Below are positions 16,944 through 25,733 of a stretch of 64,000 bases of DNA, piece by piece; positions within the stretch are counted from its first letter, which is position 1, and each line of letters starts with the position of its first letter. Location: contig NZ_LGKN01000006.1 of the NCBI RefSeq assembly GCF_001306175.1, positions 368,153 through 432,152 on the forward strand, read 5' to 3'. Below the pieces are notes generated by a model. The model was not told the origin of the DNA. It worked only from the letters and a program-made list of their open reading frames with translations, and did no database searches. Made by a program: the position numbers and the translations under genes. The DNA comes from Ardenticatena maritima (GTDB lineage: Bacteria; Chloroflexota; Anaerolineae; Ardenticatenales; Ardenticatenaceae).

Positions 16944-17686
16944 ATACGCCCATGCTCCCCACACAAGCCATCGCCTGGCGTGAAGAAGCCGAGCGCCACG
17001 GTCCCATCCAATTCGTCCTGCTCACCGACCACCTCGTCGAACACATCATGGGCGCGCTCTTCATGCCGGGTTCACTCATCACCCACCACTCCACCATGGA
17101 CAAAATCCGCATGACACCCAAAGCCAAAGAACACCTGCGCAAACGCATCACCAAATACGACCCACAAGCCGCCGACCTGCTCCCCGAAAACTTCAACCTG
17201 CCCAAACCCAACCTCATGCTCTACGACCGCTTCACCGCCTACCTTGGGGAGCGCGAACTCGAATTCCTGCACCTGCCGGGGCATTCCCCCAACAACGCCG
17301 GGCTCTACGTCTCGGACGTGCGCGTGCTCTTCGCCGGCCACGTCGTCACCAACGGGTATCGCCCACACCTCGGCTTGTGCGACCTCTCCACCTGGATTAC
17401 CACCCTGCAAGCCATTCGCGTCATGGAAGTGGACATCATTGTGCCGGGGCAAGGCGCACCCATGACGCCCGACGAACTTGAACCGCTCATCCAGTATCTC
17501 GAAGTGACGCGCGAACGCATCCAAACCATGGTGGACGAAGGGCGTACCCGCGATGAAGTCGTCTCGAAGATGATGGGCTACTTCGACGAATGGCCTACCG
17601 ACCCCGAATGGCGCGACGAAGAGCGCAACCTCTACCGCCAGGGCATTCGCCGCATCTACGACCGCCTGGTGGGGCGCACAAAATAA
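16850..17686 (+). CDS. Metallo-beta-lactamase-fold protein with degenerate metal site
   Basis: A 278-residue protein with the overall metallo-beta-lactamase order: N-terminal strands with GLVETDEGVVLVDTP, a helix, then the position of the HxHxDH motif, LPGHSP, and a final PGxG turn. The metal ligands are unusual: the HxHxDH region reads TDHLVEHIMG, so at most one or two ligands remain; the bridging Asp position reads FAGH; and the final His position reads PGQG. It is either non-catalytic or uses a different metal arrangement. AAAGGAG precedes the ATG at 16850, which lies within the 3' end of the protease gene. The HD-domain gene follows closely. Confidence 0.8.
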   Translation: MHKVADRVYYKPAFKNINLGLVETDEGVVLVDTPMLPTQAIAWREEAERHGPIQFVLLTDHLVEHIMGALFMPGSLITHHSTMDKIRMTPKAKEHLRKRITKYDPQAADLLPENFNLPKPNLMLYDRFTAYLGERELEFLHLPGHSPNNAGLYVSDVRVLFAGHVVTNGYRPHLGLCDLSTWITTLQAIRVMEVDIIVPGQGAPMTPDELEPLIQYLEVTRERIQTMVDEGRTRDEVVSKMMGYFDEWPTDPEWRDEERNLYRQGIRRIYDRLVGRTK

Positions 17687-17704
17687 CCATGCAAGGAGAG
17701 CGCC

Positions 17705-18283
17705 ATGACCAAAACACGTGCCGACGCCTGGGAACTCGTCACCCGCTACACCCAATCCGACAGTTTGCGCAAACACATGCTCGCCGTCGAATGCGCCATG
17801 CGCGCCTACGCGCGCCGCTTTGGTGAAGATGAAGAACTGTGGGGCATCGTGGGGCTGCTCCACGATTTTGACTACGAAAAACACCAAACCATCCCCGACC
17901 ACCCGCTCAAAGGGGCGGAAATCTTGCGCGCCGAAGGCTGGCCTGAGGACATCATCGAAGCCATCCTCAGCCACGCCGACGAAACCGGCGTGCCCCGCAC
18001 CACGCGCCTGCACCACGCCCTCTACGCCGTGGACGAACTCACCGGCCTCATCACCGCCGTGGCGCTGGTGCGCCCCAGCAAAAACATTCGCGACGTCACC
18101 CTCAAAAGCATCAAAAAGAAGTGGAAAGACCGCCGCTTTGCCGCCGGCGTCAACCGTGAAGACATCGAAGCCGGCGCCGCCGCGCTGGGCGTCCCGCTCG
18201 ACGAACACATCGCCTTTGTCTTGCACGCCATGCAAGACTGCGCCGAAACCCTGGGCTTGGCAGGAGAGGAGGCCGCGTCATGA
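17705..18283 (+). CDS. HD-domain phosphohydrolase-like protein
   Basis: A 192-residue protein of the HD/HDIG superfamily. The metal-binding signature is spread as LRKHMLAVE (first His), GLLHDFDYEKH (central HD), ILSHADETG and VDELTGL (last Asp), in the order and spacing of single-domain HD hydrolases. The substrate is not predictable, but nucleotides or phosphate esters are typical. AAGGAG precedes the ATG, and the stop overlaps the start of the M24 peptidase gene (ATGA), indicating coupling. Confidence 0.86.
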   Translation: MTKTRADAWELVTRYTQSDSLRKHMLAVECAMRAYARRFGEDEELWGIVGLLHDFDYEKHQTIPDHPLKGAEILRAEGWPEDIIEAILSHADETGVPRTTRLHHALYAVDELTGLITAVALVRPSKNIRDVTLKSIKKKWKDRRFAAGVNREDIEAGAAALGVPLDEHIAFVLHAMQDCAETLGLAGEEAAS

Positions 18284-19377
18284 GCACCCATCGCTTCCAC
18301 CGTCTGCAAACCGCCATCGCCAACGCCGATTTCGACCTTGTGGCGCTGGTGCCCGGCGCCAACCTCACCTACGCCGCCAACGTCGCCGTCCATCGCAGCG
18401 AACGCCTGCACATGCTCTGCATCCCCGCCGAGGGCGAACCCGTCGTCATCGCCCCCGCGCTCGAAGCCCCCGCCTGGGACGGGCTGCCCGTGCGCGTCTT
18501 CACCTGGCGCGACGAAACAGGACCATCCGCCATCCTGCGCGATGTGGTCTCGCTCTACGGGTGGGGCAGCGCCCACTGGGCGATTGAATTCAACAACATG
18601 CGCTACGGGGAAGCCGAAGCCATTCGCCGCGCTGCCCCCAACGCCGTTTTCAGCCCCGCCGAACCCTTGCTCACCCGCCTGCGCATGTGCAAAGACGCCG
18701 ACGAACTCGCCAGCCTGCGCGAAGCCATCCGCATCACCGAAACCGCACTGCAACGCGCCATCGAAGCCGTTGCCCCCGGCGTGAGCGAACGCCACATCGC
18801 CAACGTGCTCCGCATGGCGTTTTTTGAACTCGGCAGCGAAGGGCTGGCGTTCGAGCCGCTCGTCGTCGCCGGACCACGCAGCGCCCACCCACACGCCCAC
18901 CCCGGCGACCGCGCCATCCAGCCCGGCGACGTTGTCATCATTGACTGCGGGGGCGTTTCCCACGGCTACCACGGCGACATCACCCGCTGCCTCGCACTCG
19001 CCCCCGTGCCCGACATCATCCAGCGCATCTACGACGTTTGCCGCCAAGCCGCCGACGCCGGGCGCGCCGCCGTGCGTCCGGGTGTGCCCGCCGAAGCCGT
19101 TGACCGCGCCGCCCGCCGCGTCATCGAAGAAGCCGGCTTCGGCGCCTACTTCATCCACCGCACCGGGCACGGCCTGGGGCTCGAAATCCACGAACCGCCC
19201 TACATCGTCGAAGGCAATCAGGAACCGCTCGAACCGGGCATGGTCTTCACCGTTGAACCGGGCATCTACATCCCGGACGTGGGGGGCGTGCGCGTCGAAG
19301 ACGTGGTCGCCGTGACCGAAAACGGCGCCGACGTGCTCACCACCTTCCCCCGCGACCTCATCACCATCACGCCCTGA
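18280..19377 (+). CDS. Xaa-Pro aminopeptidase-like protein (M24B)
   Basis: A 365-residue cytoplasmic protein with an N-terminal creatinase-like domain (about 1-130) and a C-terminal pita-bread domain. The five metal ligands of M24 enzymes are recognisable: Asp in VVIIDCGG, Asp in YHGDITR, His in HRTGHGLGLEIHE, Glu in FTVEPGIY and Glu in GGVRVEDVV. This predicts a proline-specific aminopeptidase that uses two metal ions. It overlaps the HD gene by four bases and ends the operon that starts at adk. Confidence 0.9.
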   Translation: MSTHRFHRLQTAIANADFDLVALVPGANLTYAANVAVHRSERLHMLCIPAEGEPVVIAPALEAPAWDGLPVRVFTWRDETGPSAILRDVVSLYGWGSAHWAIEFNNMRYGEAEAIRRAAPNAVFSPAEPLLTRLRMCKDADELASLREAIRITETALQRAIEAVAPGVSERHIANVLRMAFFELGSEGLAFEPLVVAGPRSAHPHAHPGDRAIQPGDVVIIDCGGVSHGYHGDITRCLALAPVPDIIQRIYDVCRQAADAGRAAVRPGVPAEAVDRAARRVIEEAGFGAYFIHRTGHGLGLEIHEPPYIVEGNQEPLEPGMVFTVEPGIYIPDVGGVRVEDVVAVTENGADVLTTFPRDLITITP

Positions 19378-19430
19378 GCGATTTTGCACCAAAAATTTAC
19401 CAAAAACGTATCCAAAAAACGTCCAAACAC

Positions 19431-19460
19431 TTGCTCAACCGTTTACCTCTGTGATACAAT
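19431..19460 (+). promoter_or_regulatory. Predicted promoter upstream of the two-span membrane protein gene
   Basis: TTGCTC (19431-19436) and TACAAT (19455-19460) are 18 bases apart in an AT-richer gap after the M24 gene, about 45 bases before the start codon. Confidence 0.55.
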
Positions 19461-19512
19461 GAAACCGGATTGACATCTGTTTGAATTGGAACGTCTGTTG
19501 GAGGAAAATTCT

Positions 19513-20634
19513 ATGCGACCAGAAGCCGCTCGTGCTCGTCTCGGTTCACGCAACGCCCCACAATGGCTCGTGCTGGTTGGTTTTGTACTGGGGCTTATTG
19601 TGGGCTTGGTATACGCCTACCAAATCAACCCCGTTGAATGGAAAGACGCGCTCCCCATTGACTTGCGCCAGGATTACAAAGAGCAATGGGTGCTCATGGC
19701 GGCGCGCGCTTATGCGATCGAACAGAATAGCGAACTCGCCCTCGAACGCATGCGCTCGTTCTCGAAAGAAGAAGCCGCCGACCTGCTGAACCGCCTCTAC
19801 CTCAACGCCGCCACTGAAACCGACCGCGAGCAACTTCGCCAGTTTGGCGCGCTCTTCGGCATTGACGTGGGCACCGCCACCCAATTGCCCGAAGGTGAAA
19901 CCGCACCACCCACACCACCCGCCGAACAACCTGAGGAAGGCGGTGGCAGCCTCTTCGGCACGCTCCTGCGTCTCTGCCTTGTTGGCGTTGTGGCGCTCCT
20001 CGTCGCTGTCGGCGCGCTCCAATTCTGGACCAACCGCCGACGCAAAGCGGGCGAACTCTTCGAGCCGGGGGCGCGCCGCGAACCCAGCCTCGACCTGAGC
20101 GTCGAACCCGAAGCCGAAGGCGCGTTTGGCGGCTACGAAGAACCCCTGCCCGAAACAGGTCCCATGCCCGCCGTCAGCGAAAAGAGCATCGGGCGCTTCA
20201 CCACACGCTACGAATACGGCAATGACAACTTCGATATGAGTTTCAGCATCCAACTGCCCGACAACACCTACCTGGGCGAATGCGGCGTCGGTGTGGGCGA
20301 AATCCTGCTCGACCAGCCGCACCAACACGTCGGCGCTTTTGAAGTCTGGCTCTTCGACAAAGACGACATTCAAACCGTCACCAAGTTGATTGTCAGTGAA
20401 GCCCTCGCCGACAATCCCGACGCCGTCGCCGCCCTGAGCGAACGCGGCGAAATCATTGTCGCCCGCGAAGGCGAAACCTTTGAACTGGAAACCGCTTCGC
20501 TGCGTGTTCGCGCACGCATTCGCTCGCTGAAATACGGCGACAACCCGTCGCTGGAACCCAACAGCTACTTTGAACGCCTCGAAGTGGAACTGGAACCCTT
20601 CCAGAAAGCCGGTGGCGGTGGAATCGAATACTAA
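19513..20634 (+). CDS. Two-span membrane protein with C-terminal beta-rich domain, unknown function
   Basis: A 373-residue protein. A first membrane helix lies at about 17-37 (WLVLVGFVLGLIVGLVYAY) and a second at about 155-175 (LLRLCLVGVVALLVAVGALQFW). Between them is a helical domain of about 100 residues followed by a Pro/Glu-rich linker. The C-terminal 170 residues (from SIGRFTTRYEYGNDNFDMSF) are beta-rich and probably cytoplasmic, with a conserved-looking FDKDDIQTV segment. GGAGG at 19500-19504 supports ATG 19513. The family is not recognised; it resembles uncharacterised proteins of Chloroflexota. Confidence 0.72.
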   Translation: MRPEAARARLGSRNAPQWLVLVGFVLGLIVGLVYAYQINPVEWKDALPIDLRQDYKEQWVLMAARAYAIEQNSELALERMRSFSKEEAADLLNRLYLNAATETDREQLRQFGALFGIDVGTATQLPEGETAPPTPPAEQPEEGGGSLFGTLLRLCLVGVVALLVAVGALQFWTNRRRKAGELFEPGARREPSLDLSVEPEAEGAFGGYEEPLPETGPMPAVSEKSIGRFTTRYEYGNDNFDMSFSIQLPDNTYLGECGVGVGEILLDQPHQHVGAFEVWLFDKDDIQTVTKLIVSEALADNPDAVAALSERGEIIVAREGETFELETASLRVRARIRSLKYGDNPSLEPNSYFERLEVELEPFQKAGGGGIEY

Positions 20635-20660
20635 CCCTCGCTGCTCAACGCCTTCACCGC

Positions 20661-20690
20661 CCTCGCGCCACACGGTGCGAGGGCGATTTT
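20661..20690 (+). terminator. Probable terminator after the membrane protein gene
   Basis: CCCTCGC and GCGAGGG form a 7-bp stem, followed by a T-rich CGATTTTCTT rather than a clean T run. Confidence 0.5.
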
Positions 20691-20707
20691 CTTGGCGCGC
20701 CAAGCTA

Positions 20708-20737
20708 TTCCCGCCAAACAACCAGATATGTTATACT
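20708..20737 (+). promoter_or_regulatory. Weak predicted promoter of dgt
   Basis: A good -10 TATACT (20732-20737) has a poor -35 (TTCCCG) 18 bases upstream. Transcription would start about 45 bases before the dgt start. Confidence 0.35.
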
Positions 20738-20788
20738 GCACGCTGTCTTGTCAGACCCCAAAGTCATGGAGAAGCAAGGAGGCTTTTT

Positions 20789-21934
20789 ATGCGTAGCCGT
20801 GAAGAATTGGAGCGCATCGAAGATCAAACCCTGGCGCCCTACGCCATGCGCTCAAGCCAAACCCTGGGGCGCGAATACCCCGACGACGAACACCCATATC
20901 GCACCGCCTTCCAAAAAGACCGCGACCGCATCATCCACACCACCGCCTTTCGCCGTCTGGAATACAAAACGCAAGTCTTCATCAACTACGAAGGCGACTA
21001 CTACCGCACACGTCTCACCCACACCCTCGAAGCCGCCCAAATCGGGCGCACCATTGCCCGCACGCTGGGGCTGAATGAAGACCTCACCGAAGCCATCACC
21101 CTCGCCCACGACCTGGGGCACACACCCTTCGGGCACTCCGGCGAAGAAGTGCTCAACGAACTCATGGCCGACCATGGCGGCTTCAACCACAACGAGCAAA
21201 CCCTGCGCATCGTCACCGAACTGGAACACCGCTACCCCGATTTTCCAGGGCTCAACCTGACCTGGGAAGTGCGCGAAGGCATCGTCAAGCACGAAACCGA
21301 TTACGACTACGCCGACGCCAGCGCCTACCGCCCCGAATGGCAACCCACCCTCGAAGCCCAGGTCGTCAACTACTGCGACGAAATAGCCTACTCCACCCAC
21401 GACCTGGACGACGGCTTGCGGAGCGGCATCCTCTCCTTTGAGCAGATGATGGATTCCGATGTGGCGCTCTGGCACGAAGCCTACGGGCTCGTCAACGAAC
21501 CGTGGAGCGAACTCACCCGCCACCGCGTCATTCGCAAACTCATCAACCTGCTCGTCACCGACCTGATTCAGCAGACCCACAAGAACCTGGTGGAAAACAA
21601 CATCCGCTCCGTGCAGGACGTGCGCGAATTTGGGCGTCCGCTGGTGAGCATGTCGCCCGAAATGCGCGAAAAAAGCCGCCAGCTCAAGCGCTTCCTCTTC
21701 AAAAACATGTACCGCCACTACCGTGTGGTGCGCATGTCCGCCAAATCCCAGCGCATTCTGCGCGACCTGTTCAACGCCTACATCCTGGACCCGGCGCAAC
21801 TCCCCGAAGAAGTCCAGCAACGCATCGGGCCTGTGCCGCTCCACCGCGTCGTCGCCGACTACATCGCCGGCATGACCGACCGCTACGCCCTGCAAGAGTG
21901 GGATCGCCTGTTCGACCCCTGGACGCGCCCCTAA
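20789..21934 (+). CDS. dgt: Deoxyguanosinetriphosphate triphosphohydrolase-like protein
   Basis: A 381-residue HD-domain enzyme that hydrolyses dNTPs to deoxynucleosides and triphosphate. Family landmarks are the N-terminal EYPDDEHPYRTAFQKDRDRI, FRRLEYKTQVF, RLTHTLEAAQIGRTIAR (first His), LAHDLGHTPFGHSGE (HD pair), GGFNHNEQTLRI, and the later Asp in CDEIAYSTHDLDD. Length fits the Thermus-type dGTPase group. AAGGAGG at 20777-20783 supports ATG 20789. It is probably monocistronic: a hairpin region and a new promoter follow. Confidence 0.93.
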   Translation: MRSREELERIEDQTLAPYAMRSSQTLGREYPDDEHPYRTAFQKDRDRIIHTTAFRRLEYKTQVFINYEGDYYRTRLTHTLEAAQIGRTIARTLGLNEDLTEAITLAHDLGHTPFGHSGEEVLNELMADHGGFNHNEQTLRIVTELEHRYPDFPGLNLTWEVREGIVKHETDYDYADASAYRPEWQPTLEAQVVNYCDEIAYSTHDLDDGLRSGILSFEQMMDSDVALWHEAYGLVNEPWSELTRHRVIRKLINLLVTDLIQQTHKNLVENNIRSVQDVREFGRPLVSMSPEMREKSRQLKRFLFKNMYRHYRVVRMSAKSQRILRDLFNAYILDPAQLPEEVQQRIGPVPLHRVVADYIAGMTDRYALQEWDRLFDPWTRP

Positions 21935-21956
21935 CCCGCCCGCGCCTCGCCTGCAC

Positions 21957-21996
21957 CCACGACCTGGCAGGTCACAAAGGACCTGTCAGGTCGTGG
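21957..21996. repeat. Long inverted repeat (17-bp arms, 6-base loop)
   Basis: CCACGACCTGGCAGGTC and its near-perfect inverse enclose ACAAAG. Each arm itself contains the palindromic unit GACCTGNCAGGTC. There is no T run on either side, so it is more like an interspersed palindromic element than a classical terminator, though it could shield the 3' end of the dgt mRNA. Confidence 0.7.
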
Positions 21997-22019
21997 CGTC
22001 GCCTGCACGTCAGGCAAAA

Positions 22020-22047
22020 TTGCTCCCCTTCAAACTGCTTTTATAAT
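22020..22047 (+). promoter_or_regulatory. Predicted promoter of the glycosyltransferase-purA operon
   Basis: TTGCTC (22020-22025) and a consensus TATAAT (22042-22047) are 16 bases apart, giving a leader of about 40 bases before the GT2 start. Confidence 0.65.
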
Positions 22048-22093
22048 ACGCCGCGCACATCATCCCAATAGCAAAAAAGGTTTTGGCACATTC

Positions 22094-22804
22094 ATGGAGC
22101 AGCGAAAACCAACCAAACTCTCCATCATCATTCCCGTTTTCAACGAAGAACGCACACTCCGCGACATTCTCGAACGCGTCCGACAAGCACCAACCGCCGG
22201 GCTGGAACGCGAAATCATCGCCGTTGACGACGGTTCAACCGACGCCTCGCCCCAGATTTTGCGTGAAGAAGCCCAGCGAGGTGATATTCGCGTCTTCTTC
22301 CACACCCACAACCAGGGGAAAGGCGCCGCCATTCGCACCGCCCTCAACAACGTCACCGGCGATATTGTGCTCATCCAGGACGCCGATTTGGAGTACGACC
22401 CGCGCGAGTACCCCAAACTGCTTGAACCCATTCTCGAAGGGCGCGCGCACGTGGTCTATGGAAGCCGCTTCCTCGGCGGACCACGCAAAGCCATGCTCTT
22501 CTGGCACATGGTGGGCAACAAAATGCTGACCTTTGTCACCAACGTGCTCTATGACTCAATCCTGAGCGACATGGAAACGTGCTATAAAGTCTTCCGCACT
22601 GAGGTGATTCGCCCCATTCCCCTGCGCTCACGCCGCTTTGAATTCGAGCCGGAGATTACCGCCAAAATTCTGAAACGGGGATACCGCATTTACGAAGTGC
22701 CCATCAGTTATAACGGGCGAGAATACGAAGAAGGCAAGAAAATTACCTGGCGCGATGGCATTGTTGCCCTCTGGACGCTCATCAAATACCGTTTTGTTGA
22801 CTAA
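22094..22804 (+). CDS. Glycosyltransferase family 2 (DPM1/DPG-synthase-like)
   Basis: A 236-residue GT-A glycosyltransferase without membrane helices. SIIIPVFNEERTL marks the nucleotide-binding start, VDDGSTD the first acidic motif, QDADLEYDP the metal-binding DxD-like motif, and YGSRF the acceptor-site loop. The closest type is dolichyl/polyprenyl-phosphate mannose or glucose synthase. The GT87-type gene two positions downstream could use its lipid-linked product, which fits an operon role. purA follows after about 30 bases. Confidence 0.85.
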   Translation: MEQRKPTKLSIIIPVFNEERTLRDILERVRQAPTAGLEREIIAVDDGSTDASPQILREEAQRGDIRVFFHTHNQGKGAAIRTALNNVTGDIVLIQDADLEYDPREYPKLLEPILEGRAHVVYGSRFLGGPRKAMLFWHMVGNKMLTFVTNVLYDSILSDMETCYKVFRTEVIRPIPLRSRRFEFEPEITAKILKRGYRIYEVPISYNGREYEEGKKITWRDGIVALWTLIKYRFVD

Positions 22805-22833
22805 CTGCAACCACAACAGGAAGGAGCATTCCA

Positions 22834-24126
22834 ATGCCCGGAACAGCCATTATCGGCGCCCAATGGGGCGATGAAGGCAAAGGCAAAATCACCCACCTGC
22901 TCTCAGGACAAGCCGATGTCGTGGTGCGCTTCAGCGGTGGTCCCAACGCGGGGCACACCGTCGTGCACGAAGGGCAAACGTTCAAACTGCACCAGATTCC
23001 CAGCGGCGTGCTCTACCCTCACGTCTACGCCTACATGGGCAACGGCATGGTGATTGACCCCGACGAACTCTTGCGCGAAATGCAAGCGCTTCGCGACGCC
23101 AACGTAGACCTGAGCCGCCTGGTGCTGAGCGGCAACGCCCACCTCATCTTCCCCTACCACCGCCTGCTCGACCGCGCGGTTGAATCGGCGCGCGGCGACC
23201 GCGCCATTGGCACGACGGGGCGCGGCATTGGTCCCGCCTACACCGACAAAGCCGCACGGCGCGGCATTCGCGCGCGCGACCTACTGCTCGACGACGCCGT
23301 GCTCGCCGAACGCCTGGAAAACGCCCTGCTCTTTGCCAACGCCATCCTCAGCGGCGTGTTGCAACAGCCCCCCGTCGCGCTCGACGACATGCTCGACAAA
23401 GCCCGCCGATGGCGCGACGCCCTGGCGGATTTCATCGGCGACGCCTTCGCCCCCGTTCACGCCGCCTTGCAAGCGGGGCAATCGGTGCTCTTTGAAGGCG
23501 CACAAGGCACACTCCTGGACCTCGACCACGGCACGTATCCCTACGTCACCAGCAGCCACCCCACCACGGGCGGCGTCCTCACCGGCGCCGGCGTCGGGGT
23601 GCGCGACATCCAGCGCGTGATTGGCGTGGTCAAAGCCTTTCAAACGCGCGTGGGGGGTGGTCCCATGCCCACCGAACTCCACGGCGAAGAAGCCGTGCGC
23701 TTGCGCGGCACGGGCGCCAACCCCTGGGACGAATTCGGCACCACCACCGGCCGCCCCCGCCGCGTCGGCTGGCTCGACGGCGTCGCCCTGCGGTACAGCG
23801 CCCAACTCAACGGGCTGACGGAACTTGCCATCACCAAACTGGACATCCTCTCCGGGCTGGAACGTATTCCCGTGGCGGTCGCCTACGAACTGGACGGCGA
23901 GCGCCTCGACGCTTACCCCGCCCAGATTGAGGGGCTGGAACGCTGCCGCCCCATCTACGAAACTGTGCCCGGCTGGCAGGAAGACATCACCAACGCACGC
24001 ACCTGGGACGACCTGCCCCAAGCCGCCCGCGACTATCTGCGCTTCATCGAAGACCTTGCCGGCGCACCGGTGACCATCGTCTCAGTCGGACCCGGCTCCG
24101 AACAGACCATCTGGCGCGAGGCGTAA
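22834..24126 (+). CDS. purA: Adenylosuccinate synthetase
   Basis: A 430-residue enzyme of AMP synthesis that joins aspartate to IMP using GTP. The N-terminal GTP-binding WGDEGKGK motif (about 11-18) holds the catalytic Asp, GGPNAGHTV follows with the catalytic His, TTGRGIGPAY is the IMP-binding loop, and DFGTTTGRPRRVGW-like (here EFGTTTGRPRRVGW) the C-terminal switch region. Full-length for the family. AGGAAGGAG precedes the ATG. It is embedded between two glycosyltransferase genes rather than with other purine genes. Confidence 0.96.
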   Translation: MPGTAIIGAQWGDEGKGKITHLLSGQADVVVRFSGGPNAGHTVVHEGQTFKLHQIPSGVLYPHVYAYMGNGMVIDPDELLREMQALRDANVDLSRLVLSGNAHLIFPYHRLLDRAVESARGDRAIGTTGRGIGPAYTDKAARRGIRARDLLLDDAVLAERLENALLFANAILSGVLQQPPVALDDMLDKARRWRDALADFIGDAFAPVHAALQAGQSVLFEGAQGTLLDLDHGTYPYVTSSHPTTGGVLTGAGVGVRDIQRVIGVVKAFQTRVGGGPMPTELHGEEAVRLRGTGANPWDEFGTTTGRPRRVGWLDGVALRYSAQLNGLTELAITKLDILSGLERIPVAVAYELDGERLDAYPAQIEGLERCRPIYETVPGWQEDITNARTWDDLPQAARDYLRFIEDLAGAPVTIVSVGPGSEQTIWREA

Positions 24127-24129
24127 GCC

Positions 24130-25323
24130 ATGGCAAGCGCCGCGGGGGAAACACAGGCGTCCATCCACCGCTGGTGGCGGCTCTATGCCGCGGCGCTTGT
24201 CGGCACAGTGCCGCTGCTGGCACTCTTCATCATGGCGCACCGCATGCCCGGTTTCCGCTTGGGGCCGGGCGATTTTGCTATGTTCTACACAGGCGCCACA
24301 CTTGTGCGCGAAACCCCCGCCGCACTGTATGACCTCGATACCCAAACCCATGTGCAACAAACCTTGCTCGCCCCCTACGGCTGGACCTACACAAACGGGT
24401 TGCTTCCGTTCAACTACCCGCCATTTGTGGCGGTGCTGTTGCAATGGATAGCCCGCTTTCCGCTCCCCACCGCCTATTTCATCTGGCTGGCGATGAACAT
24501 CGCCGCCCTGCTGGCGCTCATCGGCTACACCCATGCGCCCTCGCGCCTGCTGTTTGCCTGGCTTCTGCTGTTGTGGCCTATCACCTGGATGGTCCTTCTG
24601 CAAGGGCAACCCAGTATCTGGCTGGCGCTGTTTCTGGCGGCGGGCTGGTGCCACTGGCGGCGCGGGCACGCAATTGCCGCCGGGCTCTGGTGGGCGGGGC
24701 TTGCCATCAAACCCCAATTTGCCGTGCTCGTCTGGCTCTGGGTGGTGTGGCAGCGCCAACAGCGCCTGTTGGCGGGGCTCGCCGTGGGGCTGGGCGGCTT
24801 GCTCCTGCTGACACTGTTCAGCACAGGCTGGCAAAGCCTGCTCGATTGGGGGCGCATGCTCCTCTTCACCGCCCAAACAAATGGCGCATACGGCATCGCC
24901 CCGACGCTCATGCCCAACGTGCGCGGCATGCTCTTCACCCTCGGCATCCCCGCCCCGTGGGTGTGGGGCGTGTGGGGGCTTGCCGCCGTGGGCATGCTCA
25001 GCCTGCTGGTGCGCCTGTGGCAACACGCCCCGGCGGAAACCGCCTTCGCCGGAACCGTCATCGCCACCCTGCTCCTCACCCCGCACAGTTTCCTGCACGA
25101 CCTGGTCTTGCTGACCGCCATCGCCCCCCTGGTGTGGGAACGCGCCGCCGCGCACGCCCGCACGGCGACCATCCTCTTGCTCGCCACCCACGCGCTGGCG
25201 TTCATCAACGTGTTTACCCGAAGCCCGCTCCTCGTTTCCGTCCTGTGGGGTGGCGTACTCTGTGCGTGGGGGTGGCTCGTCCTCAAACAGGCTGAGCGCA
25301 CGCCACGCGCGGCGCATCTGTGA
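24130..25323 (+). CDS. Polytopic glycosyltransferase (GT87/DUF2029-like)
   Basis: A 397-residue membrane protein with about ten predicted helices. The first extracytoplasmic loop carries GDFAMFYTGATLVRE and PFNYPPFVAVLLQW, matching the D-x-x-x-Y and YPP patterns of alpha-mannosyltransferases of family GT87 that use polyprenyl-phosphate sugars. The loop Asp is the probable catalytic base. It starts 3 bases after purA and is likely co-transcribed with the GT2 gene, which may provide the lipid-linked donor. The acceptor glycan is unknown. Confidence 0.78.
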   Translation: MASAAGETQASIHRWWRLYAAALVGTVPLLALFIMAHRMPGFRLGPGDFAMFYTGATLVRETPAALYDLDTQTHVQQTLLAPYGWTYTNGLLPFNYPPFVAVLLQWIARFPLPTAYFIWLAMNIAALLALIGYTHAPSRLLFAWLLLLWPITWMVLLQGQPSIWLALFLAAGWCHWRRGHAIAAGLWWAGLAIKPQFAVLVWLWVVWQRQQRLLAGLAVGLGGLLLLTLFSTGWQSLLDWGRMLLFTAQTNGAYGIAPTLMPNVRGMLFTLGIPAPWVWGVWGLAAVGMLSLLVRLWQHAPAETAFAGTVIATLLLTPHSFLHDLVLLTAIAPLVWERAAAHARTATILLLATHALAFINVFTRSPLLVSVLWGGVLCAWGWLVLKQAERTPRAAHL

Positions 25324-25330
25324 AAGTACC

Positions 25331-25358
25331 TTGCTTCACAAACAAATTGTCGTAGAAT
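25331..25358 (+). promoter_or_regulatory. Predicted promoter of the 97-residue protein gene
   Basis: TTGCTT (25331-25336) and TAGAAT (25353-25358) are 16 bases apart, about 35 bases before the start. Confidence 0.55.
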
Positions 25359-25393
25359 GTGCCCGAACGTGGAGCGATACAAAGGAGGCATGT

Positions 25394-25687
25394 ATGAGCG
25401 ACAAATTTGCCGCATGGCGCGCGACGCGCGACGCGAAAGTGCGCGTGCTGATTGATGAAAAATATCCCGCCTGGCTGTTGAACGAGACGATTGACGAAGA
25501 AAACCAGACCATCCAGTTCGACCTGGTGCACTACTGGCCGCCCTACGGGTGGCAGCGCCGCCACTACACCTACGAAGTTGAAGTGGACGTGCTCCATTTT
25601 CGCGGCACACACAGGCTCAACGCCGAAGAGCGCATGAAGTTGAAGAACGAAGATTTGTTTTACACGCCATCGCCGCAAAGCGTCTAG
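25394..25687 (+). CDS. Small soluble hypothetical protein
   Basis: A 97-residue protein, charged and without membrane spans, with many aromatic residues (FDLVHYWPPYGWQRRHYTYEVEVDVLHFRG) suggesting a small beta-sheet domain. AAAGGAGG lies upstream of two possible ATG codons (25390 and 25394); the second is in the frame of the protein and has acceptable spacing. It has its own promoter and a strong terminator, so it is a stand-alone gene. Family not recognised. Confidence 0.75.
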   Translation: MSDKFAAWRATRDAKVRVLIDEKYPAWLLNETIDEENQTIQFDLVHYWPPYGWQRRHYTYEVEVDVLHFRGTHRLNAEERMKLKNEDLFYTPSPQSV

Positions 25688-25704
25688 CAGCGCCGCCCTT
25701 GCCC

Positions 25705-25733
25705 GCGCCCACCATCCGGTGGGCGCTTTTTTT
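25705..25733 (+). terminator. Intrinsic terminator of the 97-residue protein gene
   Basis: GCGCCCACC and GGTGGGCGC form a 9-bp stem followed by seven T. Confidence 0.92.
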
